Notes: a model not told the origin generated them from the letters alone. A stretch of 64,000 bases of DNA from Oscillospiraceae bacterium (GCA_014799385.1 JAAVIC010000002.1:59700-123699), one strand, 5' to 3'; shown: positions 26,473 through 35,908, counted from the stretch's first letter. Made by a program: numbers and translations.

Positions 26473-29076
26473 ATGGCAGATAACGAAAAGAAATCCGAAA
26501 AGCTCTCTCCGATGCTGGAGCAATACCGTCAGATCAAGGAGCAATACGGCGGGTATATTCTGTTTTTTAGGTTGGGGGATTTCTATGAAATGTTCTTCGA
26601 GGACGCCGAAACGGTCTCGCGCGAGTTGGAGCTTGTGCTGACCGCGCGCGCCGGATCGCCTATGTGCGGAGTGCCGTTTCACAGCGCCGAGATTTATATC
26701 AAGAAGCTGATTGACGCGGGGTATCGCGTGGCAATCTGCGAGCAGCTCTCCGACCCGCGCGAGTCAAAGGGTTTGGTTCAGCGCGGTGTAATTCGTTTGG
26801 TGACCGCGGGAACGGTAATCGAGGCTTCGATGCTCTCCGAGGACGAGAATAACTACATCACCTCGATTTACAATGCAGAGGACGGCACGGGGCTTGCGTT
26901 CGCGGATATTTCCACGGGTGAAGTCCACGTTTTTCAGAAATCGGGAAAAAATCGCGAACAGGAGATAATCGCGGAATTGTCGCGGTTTCACCCTGTGGAA
27001 TTGCTTATAAACCGAGATATGCCAAGTCTTAAAGAAGTTTCGGCATTCATTTCGGAGAAGCTCTCGCGGTGCGTTTGTGAGATGCCCGATGAGGGGAGTT
27101 TCGATAATTCGGATTTGTCTGTAATTACCAACCAGTTTGAGGATAAGAACAGTGTGGAACAGCTTGGAATAGGCTCTATGCCGTTGGCGCAGAGAGCCTT
27201 GTGCGCGCTGTTCCGCTATGTCGGTAACGCGCAGAAAGCAACGGTCAAGCGGTTTGTGGAGATCACTCCGCATAAGGACGATGAGTTTATGGGTTTGTCG
27301 CTTACCACTCGCCGCAATCTGGAGCTTACCGAAACCATGCGCGCCAAGGAAAAGCGCGGCTCACTGCTGTGGGTGTTGGACAAGACCATCACCGCAATGG
27401 GCAGACGGCGGCTGCGTACGTGGGTGGAGCGTCCTTTGCGAAGCCACACGGCGATTTTGGACAGGTTGGACGCCGTAGAGGAGCTTACCTCCAATTCGGC
27501 GGTGCTGGGCGATATACGCGAGGCATTGAAATCCGTTTATGACCTTGAACGGCTTATGTCGCGCGTGATGTACAAAAACGCGTCTCCGCGCGATATTTAT
27601 GCGCTTGGAAAGACCTGCGCCGGGATTCCGCTGCTGAAATCCGCTCTTAAAGGGCTAAATTCGCGTCTGCTGAGGGAACTTGACAGCCAAATTGACGAGC
27701 TTTCCGAAACAGCGCGTTTGGTGGAAAATTCCATCGTGGAAGAGCCGCCTATTAATCTGAAGGACGGCGGCGTAATCAAGCACGGATTCAATGAGGAACT
27801 GGACAGGCTGCGCGAAATCTCGGGTGGCGCGCAGGGGATTCTAAGGGAAATCGAGCAGCGCGAACGTGACGCTACGGGAATCCGCACGCTGAAGGTCGGC
27901 TACAACCGTGTTTTCGGGTATTACATAGAGGTTTCAAAGAGCTTCATAAGCCAAGTTCCCGGGCATTATCAGCGCAAGCAGACGCTCACCAACGGCGAAC
28001 GATACATCACCGAGGAGCTGAAAAAAGTCGAGGGCGAGATACTCGGCGCAAACGAACGCATTCTCGCAATGGAACAGGCGATTTTTGCGGAAGTTCGCGA
28101 GTTCATTGCCACCAAGCTCACGGAAATTCAGCAGACCGCCGCCGCGATTTCCGCTGTGGACGCGCTGTGCTCATTCGCGCAGGTGTCGCTTGAAAACGGC
28201 TACATAAAGCCCGAAATCACGCTGGACAGCGTAATCGATATCAAGGACGGACGTCACCCCGTGGTCGAGCAGATTCTTACCGACCACCCGTTTACACCGA
28301 ATGACGCGTATCTGGATAATTCCGGCAACAAGCTGCTTATCATCACGGGACCGAATATGTCGGGAAAGTCCACGTTTATGCGCCAGACCGCCATTATTGT
28401 GTTGATGGCGCAAATCGGCTGTTTCGTGCCAGCGCGCTATGCGAAAATAGGTGTGGTTGACCGTATATTCACACGAGTGGGCGCGTCCGATGACTTGTCG
28501 GCGGGGCAGTCTACGTTTATGGTGGAGATGAACGAGGTCGCGGAAATCTGCAAGAACGCGACAAAAAACAGTCTGGTGATTCTCGATGAGATAGGGCGCG
28601 GAACTTCCACGTTTGACGGAATCTCCATCGCAAAGGCAGTTGCGGAGCACATCTCGCAGAAAATCGGCTGCAAAACGCTGTTCGCAACGCATTATCACGA
28701 GCTTATTACGATGGAGAAGGAGCATAAGGGCGTTCGGAATTTCAGCGTTGCGGTATCCAAACGCGGCGATGATATTAAATTTCTGCACAAAATCGTGGAG
28801 GGCGGCACGGACGACAGCTACGGAATCGAGGTCGCAAAGCTGGCAGGGCTGCCGAATAAGGTGATCCAACGCGCCAAGGAGGAGCTGAAAGACCTCGAGG
28901 TAAGCGGAAAGGTTCGGTTAGCCGAGGCTATTGAGAACAGCCGCGACAATCAGTTCAGCTTTGCTGCGGTGAACGAACAGAACGCAGTCGCGCGTCTGCG
29001 TGCGGCGGATATCAACACCCTGTCCCCGATGGACGCGCTGCTGCTGTTGAAAGAGCTTAAGGAGTCACTGGAATAA
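26473..29076 (+). CDS. mutS: DNA mismatch-recognition protein MutS
   Basis: 867 aa. The mismatch-binding Phe-X-Glu is seen in RLGDFYEMFFEDA near residues 34-46. Walker A GPNMSGKSTF is near residue 626 and Walker B/signature LVILDEIGRGTSTFDG follows, then the TLFATHYHEL motif. It forms the ATPase dimer that finds mispairs. It directly precedes mutL. Confidence 0.98.
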   Translation: MADNEKKSEKLSPMLEQYRQIKEQYGGYILFFRLGDFYEMFFEDAETVSRELELVLTARAGSPMCGVPFHSAEIYIKKLIDAGYRVAICEQLSDPRESKGLVQRGVIRLVTAGTVIEASMLSEDENNYITSIYNAEDGTGLAFADISTGEVHVFQKSGKNREQEIIAELSRFHPVELLINRDMPSLKEVSAFISEKLSRCVCEMPDEGSFDNSDLSVITNQFEDKNSVEQLGIGSMPLAQRALCALFRYVGNAQKATVKRFVEITPHKDDEFMGLSLTTRRNLELTETMRAKEKRGSLLWVLDKTITAMGRRRLRTWVERPLRSHTAILDRLDAVEELTSNSAVLGDIREALKSVYDLERLMSRVMYKNASPRDIYALGKTCAGIPLLKSALKGLNSRLLRELDSQIDELSETARLVENSIVEEPPINLKDGGVIKHGFNEELDRLREISGGAQGILREIEQRERDATGIRTLKVGYNRVFGYYIEVSKSFISQVPGHYQRKQTLTNGERYITEELKKVEGEILGANERILAMEQAIFAEVREFIATKLTEIQQTAAAISAVDALCSFAQVSLENGYIKPEITLDSVIDIKDGRHPVVEQILTDHPFTPNDAYLDNSGNKLLIITGPNMSGKSTFMRQTAIIVLMAQIGCFVPARYAKIGVVDRIFTRVGASDDLSAGQSTFMVEMNEVAEICKNATKNSLVILDEIGRGTSTFDGISIAKAVAEHISQKIGCKTLFATHYHELITMEKEHKGVRNFSVAVSKRGDDIKFLHKIVEGGTDDSYGIEVAKLAGLPNKVIQRAKEELKDLEVSGKVRLAEAIENSRDNQFSFAAVNEQNAVARLRAADINTLSPMDALLLLKELKESLE

Positions 29077-29077
29077 A

Positions 29078-30979
29078 ATGCCTAAAATAAATCAGCTTGA
29101 TAAAAGCGTATATGAGTTGATCGCGGCGGGAGAAGTTGTCGAGCGTCCCGCGTCGGTCATCAAGGAGCTTGCGGAGAACGCGATTGACGCCGGCGCACGG
29201 AGTATTTCCGTGGAAATAAAGCGCGGCGGAATCATCTATATGCGCGTTACGGACGATGGCTGCGGAATTTCCTATGAGGATATGCCGCTTGCGTTTATGC
29301 GTCATGCGACAAGCAAGGTGGTATCCGCGGACGATTTGGACAACATCAACACATTGGGATTCCGCGGGGAGGCTCTTGCCTCCGTGGCGGCGGTATCACG
29401 CGTGGAGGTTGTCAGCAAGCGCGCCGTGGACAAGCTGGGCACTTGCTATCGAATTGAGGGCGTAATTCCGCAGGAGTATGACAGAATCGGCTGCGCGGAC
29501 GGCACAACGGTGATAATCCGCGATTTGTTTTTCAATACTCCCGCGCGGCTGAAATTCCTTAAAAAGGACGTGACCGAGGGGAATTACTGCGCGAATGTTA
29601 TCGAGAAACTCGCGCTGTCGCACCCGAACATCTCGTTTCGGTTTATCCGCGATGGAAAACAGACGATGTTCACTTCGGGTGACGGAGAGTATTACAGCGC
29701 GATTTATTCCGTGTTCGGAAAGCAGTTCGCGGCGGGAATGATCCCCGTAGACAATATTTACCGCGAGATAGGCGTGACTGGGTATGTAAGCTCGCCGCTG
29801 TTTACGCGTTCAAATCGTTCGATGCAGAATTTCTTTGTGAATGGGCGGAGCGTTAAAAGCCCGCTGTGCTGTGCGGCTCTCGAAGAGGCATTCCGTAACA
29901 ACATAATGGTCGGGAAGTTCCCGGCTTGTGTGTTGTGTATAAATCTCAATCCCGCGTTTCTGGACGCGAATATTTCCCCCGCAAAGACCGAGGTGCGGTT
30001 CTCGAACGAAAAGGGCGTGTTTGACGCGATTTATTTCGCGATAAAGAACGCGCTGCTGGGCTATGACCAAAGCCGCGAAATCGAACTGCCGAATGTAAGC
30101 AGCGAGGATTCGGGAGAGTCCGTTTCAACCGTGACTATTCCTGTTGTGGCGGAGAAAAAGCCCGACCCCGAGAGCTTTTTCCGCAGAATCGTGCCGTTTG
30201 AGTTTCCGAAAGAGGAGCAGCACTCCGAACAGGAGGTTCTGCCTGAGGTTCAGCCGCCGCTTTTGCGCGACAATGGGTTGATGCCGGCAGAGCATGAGGA
30301 CAATCCGCAAGAGGAGCTGCCGGGGTTCTCGTTCATCTCTCAGAAATCGTTTGAAAAGCCCGCCGAGCCTGAAATAAATGAAATTCCCAAAATGCCCGCA
30401 AAATCCGAGGAACAGCCCGAAATACGCGTAATCGGAGAGCTTTTCAAGACGTATATTTTGTGTGAGAGCGGCGAGAGCTTGATTCTTATCGACAAGCACG
30501 CCGCCCACGAGCGGATAAATTTCGAGCGGTTCAAAAGCGGAATCGATATTCACGGGCAGCTGTTGATAGAGCCGCGCGAGGTTACATTGTCGCCCGAAGA
30601 ATACGAGGCGGTGAGCTGTTATAAGGAACAGCTTGAAAAGGTGGGTATTCTGCTGAGCTTCTCGGAGGGAAAAGCCTTTGTGGAAGGGCTTCCGCAGTCG
30701 CTGGAGAGTACCGATCCCGAGGATTTGATTGAATCTATCGCGGACGCGCTGGTTCAGAACAACGACAATGCCGAGGGAATGCTGTTTGATGATGTTCTCC
30801 ACACAATGGCTTGCAAGGCGAGTATTCGCGGCGGCGAGAATCAGGACATTTCCGAGCTTGCGTACCTCGCGAATATCGTCCTGAAGGACAACAATATCCG
30901 CTATTGTCCGCACGGCAGACCCGTTATTACGCAAATTTCCAAGAGGCAGATTGAGAAATATTTCGGGAGAATCGTATGA
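29078..30979 (+). CDS. mutL: DNA mismatch repair endonuclease MutL
   Basis: 633 aa. GHKL ATPase motifs: ELAENAIDAGA, DDGCGI and GFRGEALASV. The C-terminal endonuclease motif is present as DKHAAHERINFE, with the zinc-site CPHGRP near the end, so this is the nicking type of mutL found in bacteria without MutH. The central linker (about residues 340-430) is Pro/Glu-rich. It starts 2 bp after the mutS stop. Confidence 0.98.
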   Translation: MPKINQLDKSVYELIAAGEVVERPASVIKELAENAIDAGARSISVEIKRGGIIYMRVTDDGCGISYEDMPLAFMRHATSKVVSADDLDNINTLGFRGEALASVAAVSRVEVVSKRAVDKLGTCYRIEGVIPQEYDRIGCADGTTVIIRDLFFNTPARLKFLKKDVTEGNYCANVIEKLALSHPNISFRFIRDGKQTMFTSGDGEYYSAIYSVFGKQFAAGMIPVDNIYREIGVTGYVSSPLFTRSNRSMQNFFVNGRSVKSPLCCAALEEAFRNNIMVGKFPACVLCINLNPAFLDANISPAKTEVRFSNEKGVFDAIYFAIKNALLGYDQSREIELPNVSSEDSGESVSTVTIPVVAEKKPDPESFFRRIVPFEFPKEEQHSEQEVLPEVQPPLLRDNGLMPAEHEDNPQEELPGFSFISQKSFEKPAEPEINEIPKMPAKSEEQPEIRVIGELFKTYILCESGESLILIDKHAAHERINFERFKSGIDIHGQLLIEPREVTLSPEEYEAVSCYKEQLEKVGILLSFSEGKAFVEGLPQSLESTDPEDLIESIADALVQNNDNAEGMLFDDVLHTMACKASIRGGENQDISELAYLANIVLKDNNIRYCPHGRPVITQISKRQIEKYFGRIV

Positions 30980-31326
30980 ACGCAATTGAACTTTATTACG
31001 CGGGAAGAGAGCAGTTGGATAACGCGTTCTACGCGGAGGCATTGCCGTTGTTTGAGGAATCGCTGAAGCTTCAGCCGCATTTCAAGACATACGAATGCGC
31101 GTACCGTTGTTATGCCGCGCTGAATCAGCCCGAAAAGGCGTTTGAGAGCATTTCGGCGGCATTCGCGCTTAACGGAAAACAGGACAAGGTCGCGCTTCAA
31201 TATGCGAAAGCACTTGTGAATTACAAACAGGACACCGCCTCCGCTCGGGAAGTGCTTGTCGGAATACTGAACAGGAATCCGTCCTATAAAGCGGCAGGGG
31301 TGATGTTGAATGAACTCGGAGGATAA
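30976..31326 (+). CDS. TPR-type small protein, 116 aa
   Basis: Starts inside the mutL stop (ATGA overlap). Helical repeats fit about two and a half TPR units: LYYAGREQLDNAFYAEALPLFEESLKL, then a second with YRCYAALNQPEKAFE and a third with YAKALVNYKQDTASA. No enzymatic motif or signal. It may be a scaffold for a partner; nothing identifies it. Confidence 0.75.
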   Translation: MNAIELYYAGREQLDNAFYAEALPLFEESLKLQPHFKTYECAYRCYAALNQPEKAFESISAAFALNGKQDKVALQYAKALVNYKQDTASAREVLVGILNRNPSYKAAGVMLNELGG

Positions 31327-31329
31327 AAT

Positions 31330-31614
31330 ATGTGGGACGATTTGCTTGGTGAGGACAGTATCGGCAGCGAGGGCGGAGAGGTTATCCGTGACGAGGAATA
31401 CGGATATTCCTGCCGCATAACGCTCGAAGAGCTTGCGCATTGCTATGCTATAACGTGTGGTATTTACGGATGTATGATGCACACGGTTTATTGCGGCGAA
31501 GATTATATGAAAAAATACGATGAAATGAAAAGCGAACTTCAAAGGTTTGTGGACAGCGATTTGACGGAAGATGAAAAGAACAAATTTTATGATGATTTTA
31601 CGTCAAGATTCTAG
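31330..31614 (+). CDS. Unknown protein, 94 aa
   Basis: Acidic protein (MWDDLLGEDSIGSEGG), with a helical body containing ITLEELAHCYAITCGIYGCMMH and a charged C-terminus. It follows the TPR gene by 3 bp with CGGAGG upstream. No family recognised. Ends in TAG inside the left arm of the inverted repeat at 31614-31668. Confidence 0.7.
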   Translation: MWDDLLGEDSIGSEGGEVIRDEEYGYSCRITLEELAHCYAITCGIYGCMMHTVYCGEDYMKKYDEMKSELQRFVDSDLTEDEKNKFYDDFTSRF

Positions 31615-31668
31615 AGCGTGTTCACATCAACGCTCAACGCCCGTCTTTCGGTTAATGTGAACACGCTC
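31614..31668. repeat. Inverted repeat GAGCGTGTTCACAT...ATGTGAACACGCTC
   Basis: Perfect 14-bp arms separated by 27 bp. The left arm also reads as a small hairpin GAGCGT(N10)ACGCTC. A half-copy of the same sequence lies at 43357-43378 upstream of lspA, so it is a second small repeat family. No T-run follows. Confidence 0.7.
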
Positions 31669-31682
31669 TGAAAGGATTGATT

Positions 31683-32489
31683 ATGGATTCGCTGATTAAG
31701 AAGTTTCAGCCCGTTTTGTCCACACCGTTCGGACATGAGGGTTACCGCGAGATTGCTCCGTGTAACGCGCTGAAACCGTTTATAAGCTGCTTTTGGGAGC
31801 AGCACCGAATTAATACGTATATTCTGGTGATTCCCGATGCACGTATGGACATCATCTTTGATTTGGGCGAAAACGGCGGCGATTTTTTCTGCGCGCTGGA
31901 CGAATCCTCATACTATTCAAACGGCGGTTCGGAGCTTTTCGGAGTGCGGTTTTACGCGTGGACAGCCGGATTGCTTTCGCGGCACGATTTTACACGCGAG
32001 GAGAGGAATCAATCGGACGGGTATTTCAACGGTATGGAGGAACTGCGGGCTGCGGTTCGGGGAGCGCAGACCTTTGAGGAGCGCGTATCCGCTGTTGAAA
32101 ACTGCTTGATAAAGCGGATTGACGGAATCCGCGCGGACAATAATCTTCTCAATGCCGTGGATTTCATTGTGGATAACCGCGGCACTGCGAATATCTCGGA
32201 GCTTTGTATGCATACGGCGGTTTCGGCGCGGACGCTGGAGCGGCTGTTCAACGGGAATATCGGTGCTTCTCCCAAGACGTTCTCGTCACTGGTACGGTAT
32301 CAGATGTTGTGGCGGGATATGGTTCGCGGAGGATTTGACGTTCCGGACGCGGTGGAAAAATACGGATATTCCGACCAATCGCACTTGCTAAACGATTTCA
32401 AAAAACGTCATTTGATGAATCCCAAGCAAGCGTTGGATTACGCGAAAAATTTTCAAAATGTCGCTTTTTTACAAGACAAGTCGAAATAA
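31683..32489 (+). CDS. AraC-family transcriptional regulator
   Basis: 268 aa. The N-terminal half (YREIAPCNALKPFISCFWEQ; VIPDARMDIIFDLGENGG) is the domain found in AraC proteins of the DUF6597 type. The C-terminal HTH pair is at about residues 160-255 (NISELCMHTAVSARTLERLFNG; VEKYGYSDQSHLLNDFKKRH). DNA-binding activator or repressor, target unknown. ATG is preceded by AAAGG; it stands alone after the inverted repeat. Confidence 0.88.
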   Translation: MDSLIKKFQPVLSTPFGHEGYREIAPCNALKPFISCFWEQHRINTYILVIPDARMDIIFDLGENGGDFFCALDESSYYSNGGSELFGVRFYAWTAGLLSRHDFTREERNQSDGYFNGMEELRAAVRGAQTFEERVSAVENCLIKRIDGIRADNNLLNAVDFIVDNRGTANISELCMHTAVSARTLERLFNGNIGASPKTFSSLVRYQMLWRDMVRGGFDVPDAVEKYGYSDQSHLLNDFKKRHLMNPKQALDYAKNFQNVAFLQDKSK

Positions 32490-32547
32490 ACGTGGTATAC
32501 TGGAATTAGCCGCAGAAATGCGGACTAATTTCAAATGAGGTGTACTT

Positions 32548-33009
32548 ATGAAGATTGTCTTTGAAGAGTTTCTGCAAAGTGTTGAAGAGAGCGAACGCGG
32601 CTTTGTCGAAGAGCTTCACGAATTTCTTTCAGAGAATGGCTGTGAATGCAACATCAAGCAGTCAAAAAGCGGATTTGTGGTGTCGTATGTCCGAAACAAG
32701 ATAACGCTGATGAATTATGTTCAGCGTAAGACCGGAACAAAGGCGCGAATCTATGCGGCGAACATCGGGAGCTATCAAGAGATGCTTAATACTTTGTCGC
32801 CGAAGATGAAGTCCGGTATCGTCAAAGCACCGCCGTGTAAGCGTTTGCTTGACCCGTCCGCTTGCAATCCCAAGTGCTCTATGGGTTACACATTTGAGAT
32901 GGACGGCGCGCTTTACAAGAAATGCCGCATATCGGCGTTTATGTTTGCTCTGTCGGAGGAGAACGATGGATTCATAAGGACATTTTTGGAAAAGGAGCTG
33001 GGACTATGA
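32548..33009 (+). CDS. Unknown protein, 153 aa
   Basis: Start after GAGGTG. Contains FVEELHEFLSENGCECNIKQ, KITLMNYVQRKTGTKARIYA and a conserved-looking Cys segment CKRLLDPSACNPKCSMGY followed by CRISAF. The Cys pattern suggests a metal site. I do not recognise the family. The next gene (DUF3795, also Cys-rich) overlaps its end by 4 bp, so they are translated together. Confidence 0.75.
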   Translation: MKIVFEEFLQSVEESERGFVEELHEFLSENGCECNIKQSKSGFVVSYVRNKITLMNYVQRKTGTKARIYAANIGSYQEMLNTLSPKMKSGIVKAPPCKRLLDPSACNPKCSMGYTFEMDGALYKKCRISAFMFALSEENDGFIRTFLEKELGL

Positions 33010-33269
33010 TTGAATCAAGATGCGGAATTTTGTGCGGAGAATGTGAGTTCCGCGAGTCGATGGGCTGCAAGGGCTGCGTGAATATCGACAATCCGTTCTG
33101 GGGAGAATGCCCTGTAAAGGCAAGCTGCGAGGGAAAGGGTCATGAGCATTGCGGGCAGTGCGCGGAGTTCCCATGCAAGCAGTTGAATGACTTCGCTTAC
33201 GATGAGAATCAGGGCGATGGAGGAAAACGTATCGAGCAGTGCAGAAAGTGGGGGAGTAATGAAACTTGA
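33006..33269 (+). CDS. DUF3795-type Cys-rich protein
   Basis: 87 aa, with CGILCGECEFRE, GCKGCVNID, CPVKASC and HCGQCAEFPCKQL. The arrangement of Cys pairs matches the small predicted metal-binding DUF3795 family, whose role is unknown. ATGA overlap with the previous gene and 11-bp overlap with the following VOC gene mark a tight operon. Confidence 0.8.
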   Translation: MIESRCGILCGECEFRESMGCKGCVNIDNPFWGECPVKASCEGKGHEHCGQCAEFPCKQLNDFAYDENQGDGGKRIEQCRKWGSNET

Positions 33270-33648
33270 CGGATTGGGGATTTTTGTAAATGATTTGGCA
33301 GCGCAGATCAAGTTCTATAAAGAGGTACTGGGCTTTGAAATCAAAGAAACTGCAGAGGACAGAAACGTTTATCTCGAAAAGGACGGAACGCTGTTTTTGA
33401 TGTACGGCAGACGGGATTTTGAGGATATGACAAACTCGAAATTCGGCTATGCAAACGGCATCAGCGGTCATTTTGAGATAGCTCTCGGAGTGGAGAATTA
33501 CGCCGCTGTGGACAAGAATTTCGCGGAGGTTGTAGCGAAAGGCGCGAAGCCGATAATGCCGCCGACTACAATGCCATGGGGGCAGCGCACCTGCTTTATA
33601 TCCGACCCGGAGGGAAATCTAATCGAAATAGGTTCGTGTGTGAAGTGA
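33259..33648 (+). CDS. VOC/glyoxalase-fold protein (first)
   Basis: 129 aa, ATG after GGGGAG. One VOC unit pair: GLGIFVNDLAAQIKFYKEVLGFEI at the start and WGQRTCFISDPEGNLIEIGS at the end. The terminal Glu in LIEIG is the usual metal ligand. Substrate unknown; such proteins range from glyoxalase to resistance proteins. Confidence 0.85.
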   Translation: MKLDGLGIFVNDLAAQIKFYKEVLGFEIKETAEDRNVYLEKDGTLFLMYGRRDFEDMTNSKFGYANGISGHFEIALGVENYAAVDKNFAEVVAKGAKPIMPPTTMPWGQRTCFISDPEGNLIEIGSCVK

Positions 33649-33657
33649 GGGATTTGT

Positions 33658-33750
33658 ATGTTATCTAAGCCCGAATTTGTGGAATATGTCGCGGAGCAAT
33701 GCCGCGGCGCAGGCGGCAGACAAATCAGATTGATGTTTGGAGGATTATGA
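33658..33750 (+). pseudogene. Truncated TfoX N-terminal copy
   Basis: A 30-codon frame MLSKPEFVEYVAEQCRGAGG that matches the start of the intact TfoX gene at 34169-34510 nearly base for base for about 55 bp, then diverges and stops at TGA. The 3' part GTTTGGAGG now serves as the ribosome-binding site of the VOC gene at 33752. It looks like the leftover of a tandem duplication. Confidence 0.75.
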
Positions 33751-33751
33751 T

Positions 33752-34156
33752 ATGAGCAGATTCGATGAAAAGGGATATTTTGTAATGGAAAACGCGCCTG
33801 TATATCTGACTTTGGATATGGACAGGACTGCTAAGTGGTTCGAGGACGTGTTGGGGTGGTACAGCAATATAGTTGAAAGGGACGGCAGTAGAAACGGAAC
33901 TTACGGTGTTGTTTTTGATATGCTGCCGGAGGTTGAGAGGACTCATTTAGCACCGTTTACGGGTATGCAGATGTTTTATGGACAACCGGAACCGAGATGG
34001 ATCTCATTTATGCAGGTTCGCGGTATCGAGAAAATGTACGGCTATATTACCGCAAACGGCTGGGATAAAATCACCGAGGTCAAGGTTCAGCCGTGGGGCG
34101 GCAAGACTTGCGATTTGACGACCGTTGACGGTTATGTGATCAAAATATTTGAATGA
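33752..34156 (+). CDS. VOC/glyoxalase-fold protein (second)
   Basis: 134 aa; start selected at the ATG with GGAGG 8 bp upstream, because an earlier in-frame TTG lies on that site. NAPVYLTLDMDRTAKWFEDVLGWY opens the fold and WGGKTCDLTTVDGYVIKIFE closes it, with the C-terminal Glu. It sits between a truncated and an intact TfoX gene, so it was probably brought in or duplicated with them. Confidence 0.82.
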   Translation: MSRFDEKGYFVMENAPVYLTLDMDRTAKWFEDVLGWYSNIVERDGSRNGTYGVVFDMLPEVERTHLAPFTGMQMFYGQPEPRWISFMQVRGIEKMYGYITANGWDKITEVKVQPWGGKTCDLTTVDGYVIKIFE

Positions 34157-34168
34157 TCGGAGGGAAGT

Positions 34169-34510
34169 ATGTCGTCTAAGCCCGAATTTGTGGAATATGT
34201 CGCGGAGCAATGCTGCGGCGCGGGAACGATCACTTATAAGAAGATGTTCGGTGAGTACGGACTGTACTGTGACGGTAAGATTTTCGCGTTGGTGTGCGGT
34301 GATGAATTTTTCGTCAAAATCACCGAGGCGGGCAAGAAGTACGGACTTCCCGAAAAGCCGCCGTATGACGGAGCGAAGAACTACTTCCTCGTAGAGGATA
34401 CGGACAATGCGGACTTTTTGACCGAGCTGGTTTCCGCGATAGTCGCGGAACTGCCCGAGCCGAAACCGAAAAAGCCAAAAAATCCAAATAATAAACCAAA
34501 AGGGGAATAA
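34169..34510 (+). CDS. TfoX N-terminal domain protein
   Basis: 113 aa, after CGGAGGG. MSSKPEFVEYVAEQCCGAG, then ITYKKMFGEYGLYCDGK and FFVKITEAGKKYG are TfoX/Sxy N-terminal features. The C-terminus is a Lys/Pro-rich tail (PKPKKPKNPNNKPKGE). In Proteobacteria Sxy triggers competence, but stand-alone Firmicutes members are uncharacterised. Confidence 0.85.
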   Translation: MSSKPEFVEYVAEQCCGAGTITYKKMFGEYGLYCDGKIFALVCGDEFFVKITEAGKKYGLPEKPPYDGAKNYFLVEDTDNADFLTELVSAIVAELPEPKPKKPKNPNNKPKGE

Positions 34511-34511
34511 A

Positions 34512-34832
34512 ATGCTTGTCGATGAGATTCGAGCGGCTCTTTCGGAGCGTGAAAAAACCGATGACAATTGGTCGGACGGACTAAAACGCTGCTGGGAAAG
34601 AGAAACCGAGCTGCTAACGCGTGATATTTCGGAAACTATCGCTTTTTTTGAGAGTTGCTCGGCGGAGGAGTTCGTTATGCTCAGCGAGGTTTTCGATGAT
34701 GTTTCCGAGCGCGCTCAAAGCCGGGAGTTTATTGACTGTCTGTATCGGATTGCCGAGAAGTTCCCCGAGGAGACGGAGAAGTACCATATTATCCTGTGTA
34801 TACGGTTCGCCGAAGAAGTGTTGGGTGAGTGA
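34512..34832 (+). CDS. Unknown helical protein, 106 aa
   Basis: Start 1 bp after the TfoX stop. Charged and helical: MLVDEIRAALSEREKTDDNW, SAEEFVMLSEVFDDVSERAQ, FPEETEKYHI. No Cys, membrane or catalytic motif. It looks like a small immunity- or adaptor-type protein but this cannot be shown. It ends just before miaA. Confidence 0.65.
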   Translation: MLVDEIRAALSEREKTDDNWSDGLKRCWERETELLTRDISETIAFFESCSAEEFVMLSEVFDDVSERAQSREFIDCLYRIAEKFPEETEKYHIILCIRFAEEVLGE

Positions 34833-34834
34833 TT

Positions 34835-35764
34835 ATGGACAAGGTGATTGTAATTTGCGGACCTACCGCATCGGGAAAGACCGCGCTTGCCGTGGAACTG
34901 GCAAAGATTTACAACGGAGAAGTCATCTCCGCTGATTCAATGCAGATATACACGGATATGGACATAGCGAGCGCGAAGCCCACTCCCGAGGAGCAGCAGG
35001 GAATCCCGCACCATTTGGTCGGGTTTCTTGATCCCGCCGATGGCTTTTCGGTGGCGGATTATGTGAAGATGTGCGATGAGTGCGTTCGGGATATTTTCGA
35101 GCGAGGAAAAACTCCGATAATCTGCGGCGGGACGGGGCTGTATATCAGTTCCTTTGTGGATAACCTGACATTTGATGACAGCGAACAGGATTACGCGTTT
35201 CGCGAGGAAATGCGCCGATTCGCCGAGGAAAACGGCAACTCGGCTTTGCTGGAGCGTCTCCGAGATGTTGACCCCGAAACAGCGGAAACGCTCCACGAGA
35301 ACAACGTCGGGAGGATAATCCGCGCGTTGGAGGTCTACAAGACCACCGGGCACACGATTTCGCAGGCTAAAGCAATGTCGCGTGAAAATCCCTCGCCGTA
35401 TGAATTTGTAATGATTACATTGGATTTTGCCGACCGCGAGCAGCTTCATGAACGTATAAACAGGCGCGTTGACGATATGGTATCACGCGGACTGGTTGAG
35501 GAGGCGCGGCAGTGCATTGATCAGCCAGACCGTCAAACCGCCGCCCAGGCAATCGGCTGTAAAGAGCTGTATCCGTATTTTCGCGGAGAACGCTCGCTTG
35601 AGGATTGCATTGAGGAACTGAAACTCCGCACACGTCAGTATGCAAAACGACAGCTTACGTGGTTTCGTCGGGATAAACGAATTTCCCGCTTGGAAATTGT
35701 GCAGAATGACGAATTTTCGGATATTGTGCGGAAAGCTCGGGAAATCATCGAAAGGGAAAAATAA
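34835..35764 (+). CDS. miaA: tRNA dimethylallyltransferase
   Basis: 309 aa. P-loop ICGPTASGKTALAVE (about residues 5-19), DSMQIYTDMDIASAKP and GGTGLYISSFVD are MiaA hallmarks; the C-terminal zinc-finger-like region is shortened as usual in Firmicutes. It adds the isopentenyl group to A37, which MiaB then methylthiolates. An in-frame GTG two codons earlier is possible. hfq follows after a terminator. Confidence 0.96.
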   Translation: MDKVIVICGPTASGKTALAVELAKIYNGEVISADSMQIYTDMDIASAKPTPEEQQGIPHHLVGFLDPADGFSVADYVKMCDECVRDIFERGKTPIICGGTGLYISSFVDNLTFDDSEQDYAFREEMRRFAEENGNSALLERLRDVDPETAETLHENNVGRIIRALEVYKTTGHTISQAKAMSRENPSPYEFVMITLDFADREQLHERINRRVDDMVSRGLVEEARQCIDQPDRQTAAQAIGCKELYPYFRGERSLEDCIEELKLRTRQYAKRQLTWFRRDKRISRLEIVQNDEFSDIVRKAREIIEREK

Positions 35765-35774
35765 TCGGCGAATC

Positions 35775-35816
35775 GCTCCTAATATTTGGATTAAATTCCA
35801 TATATTGGGAGCTTTT
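35775..35816 (+). terminator. Terminator after miaA
   Basis: GCTCCTAATAT... TATATTGGGAGC stem (35775-35812) with a TTGGATT/AATTCCA inner part, followed by TTTT. It separates miaA from hfq. Confidence 0.75.
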
Positions 35817-35880
35817 AGCATATTTTACAAAAAAACAGTGAAAATTTCTATCAAAAAATACAAAAAATATCTAGCATTTT

Positions 35881-35908
35881 TTGAAAAAGTATGTTATACT
35901 AGTAATAT
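35881..35908 (+). promoter_or_regulatory. Predicted hfq promoter
   Basis: TTGAAA (35881-35886), 16 bp, TAATAT (35903-35908). An extended -10 TGTTATACT overlaps at 35892-35900 and may be the one used. Confidence 0.5.
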
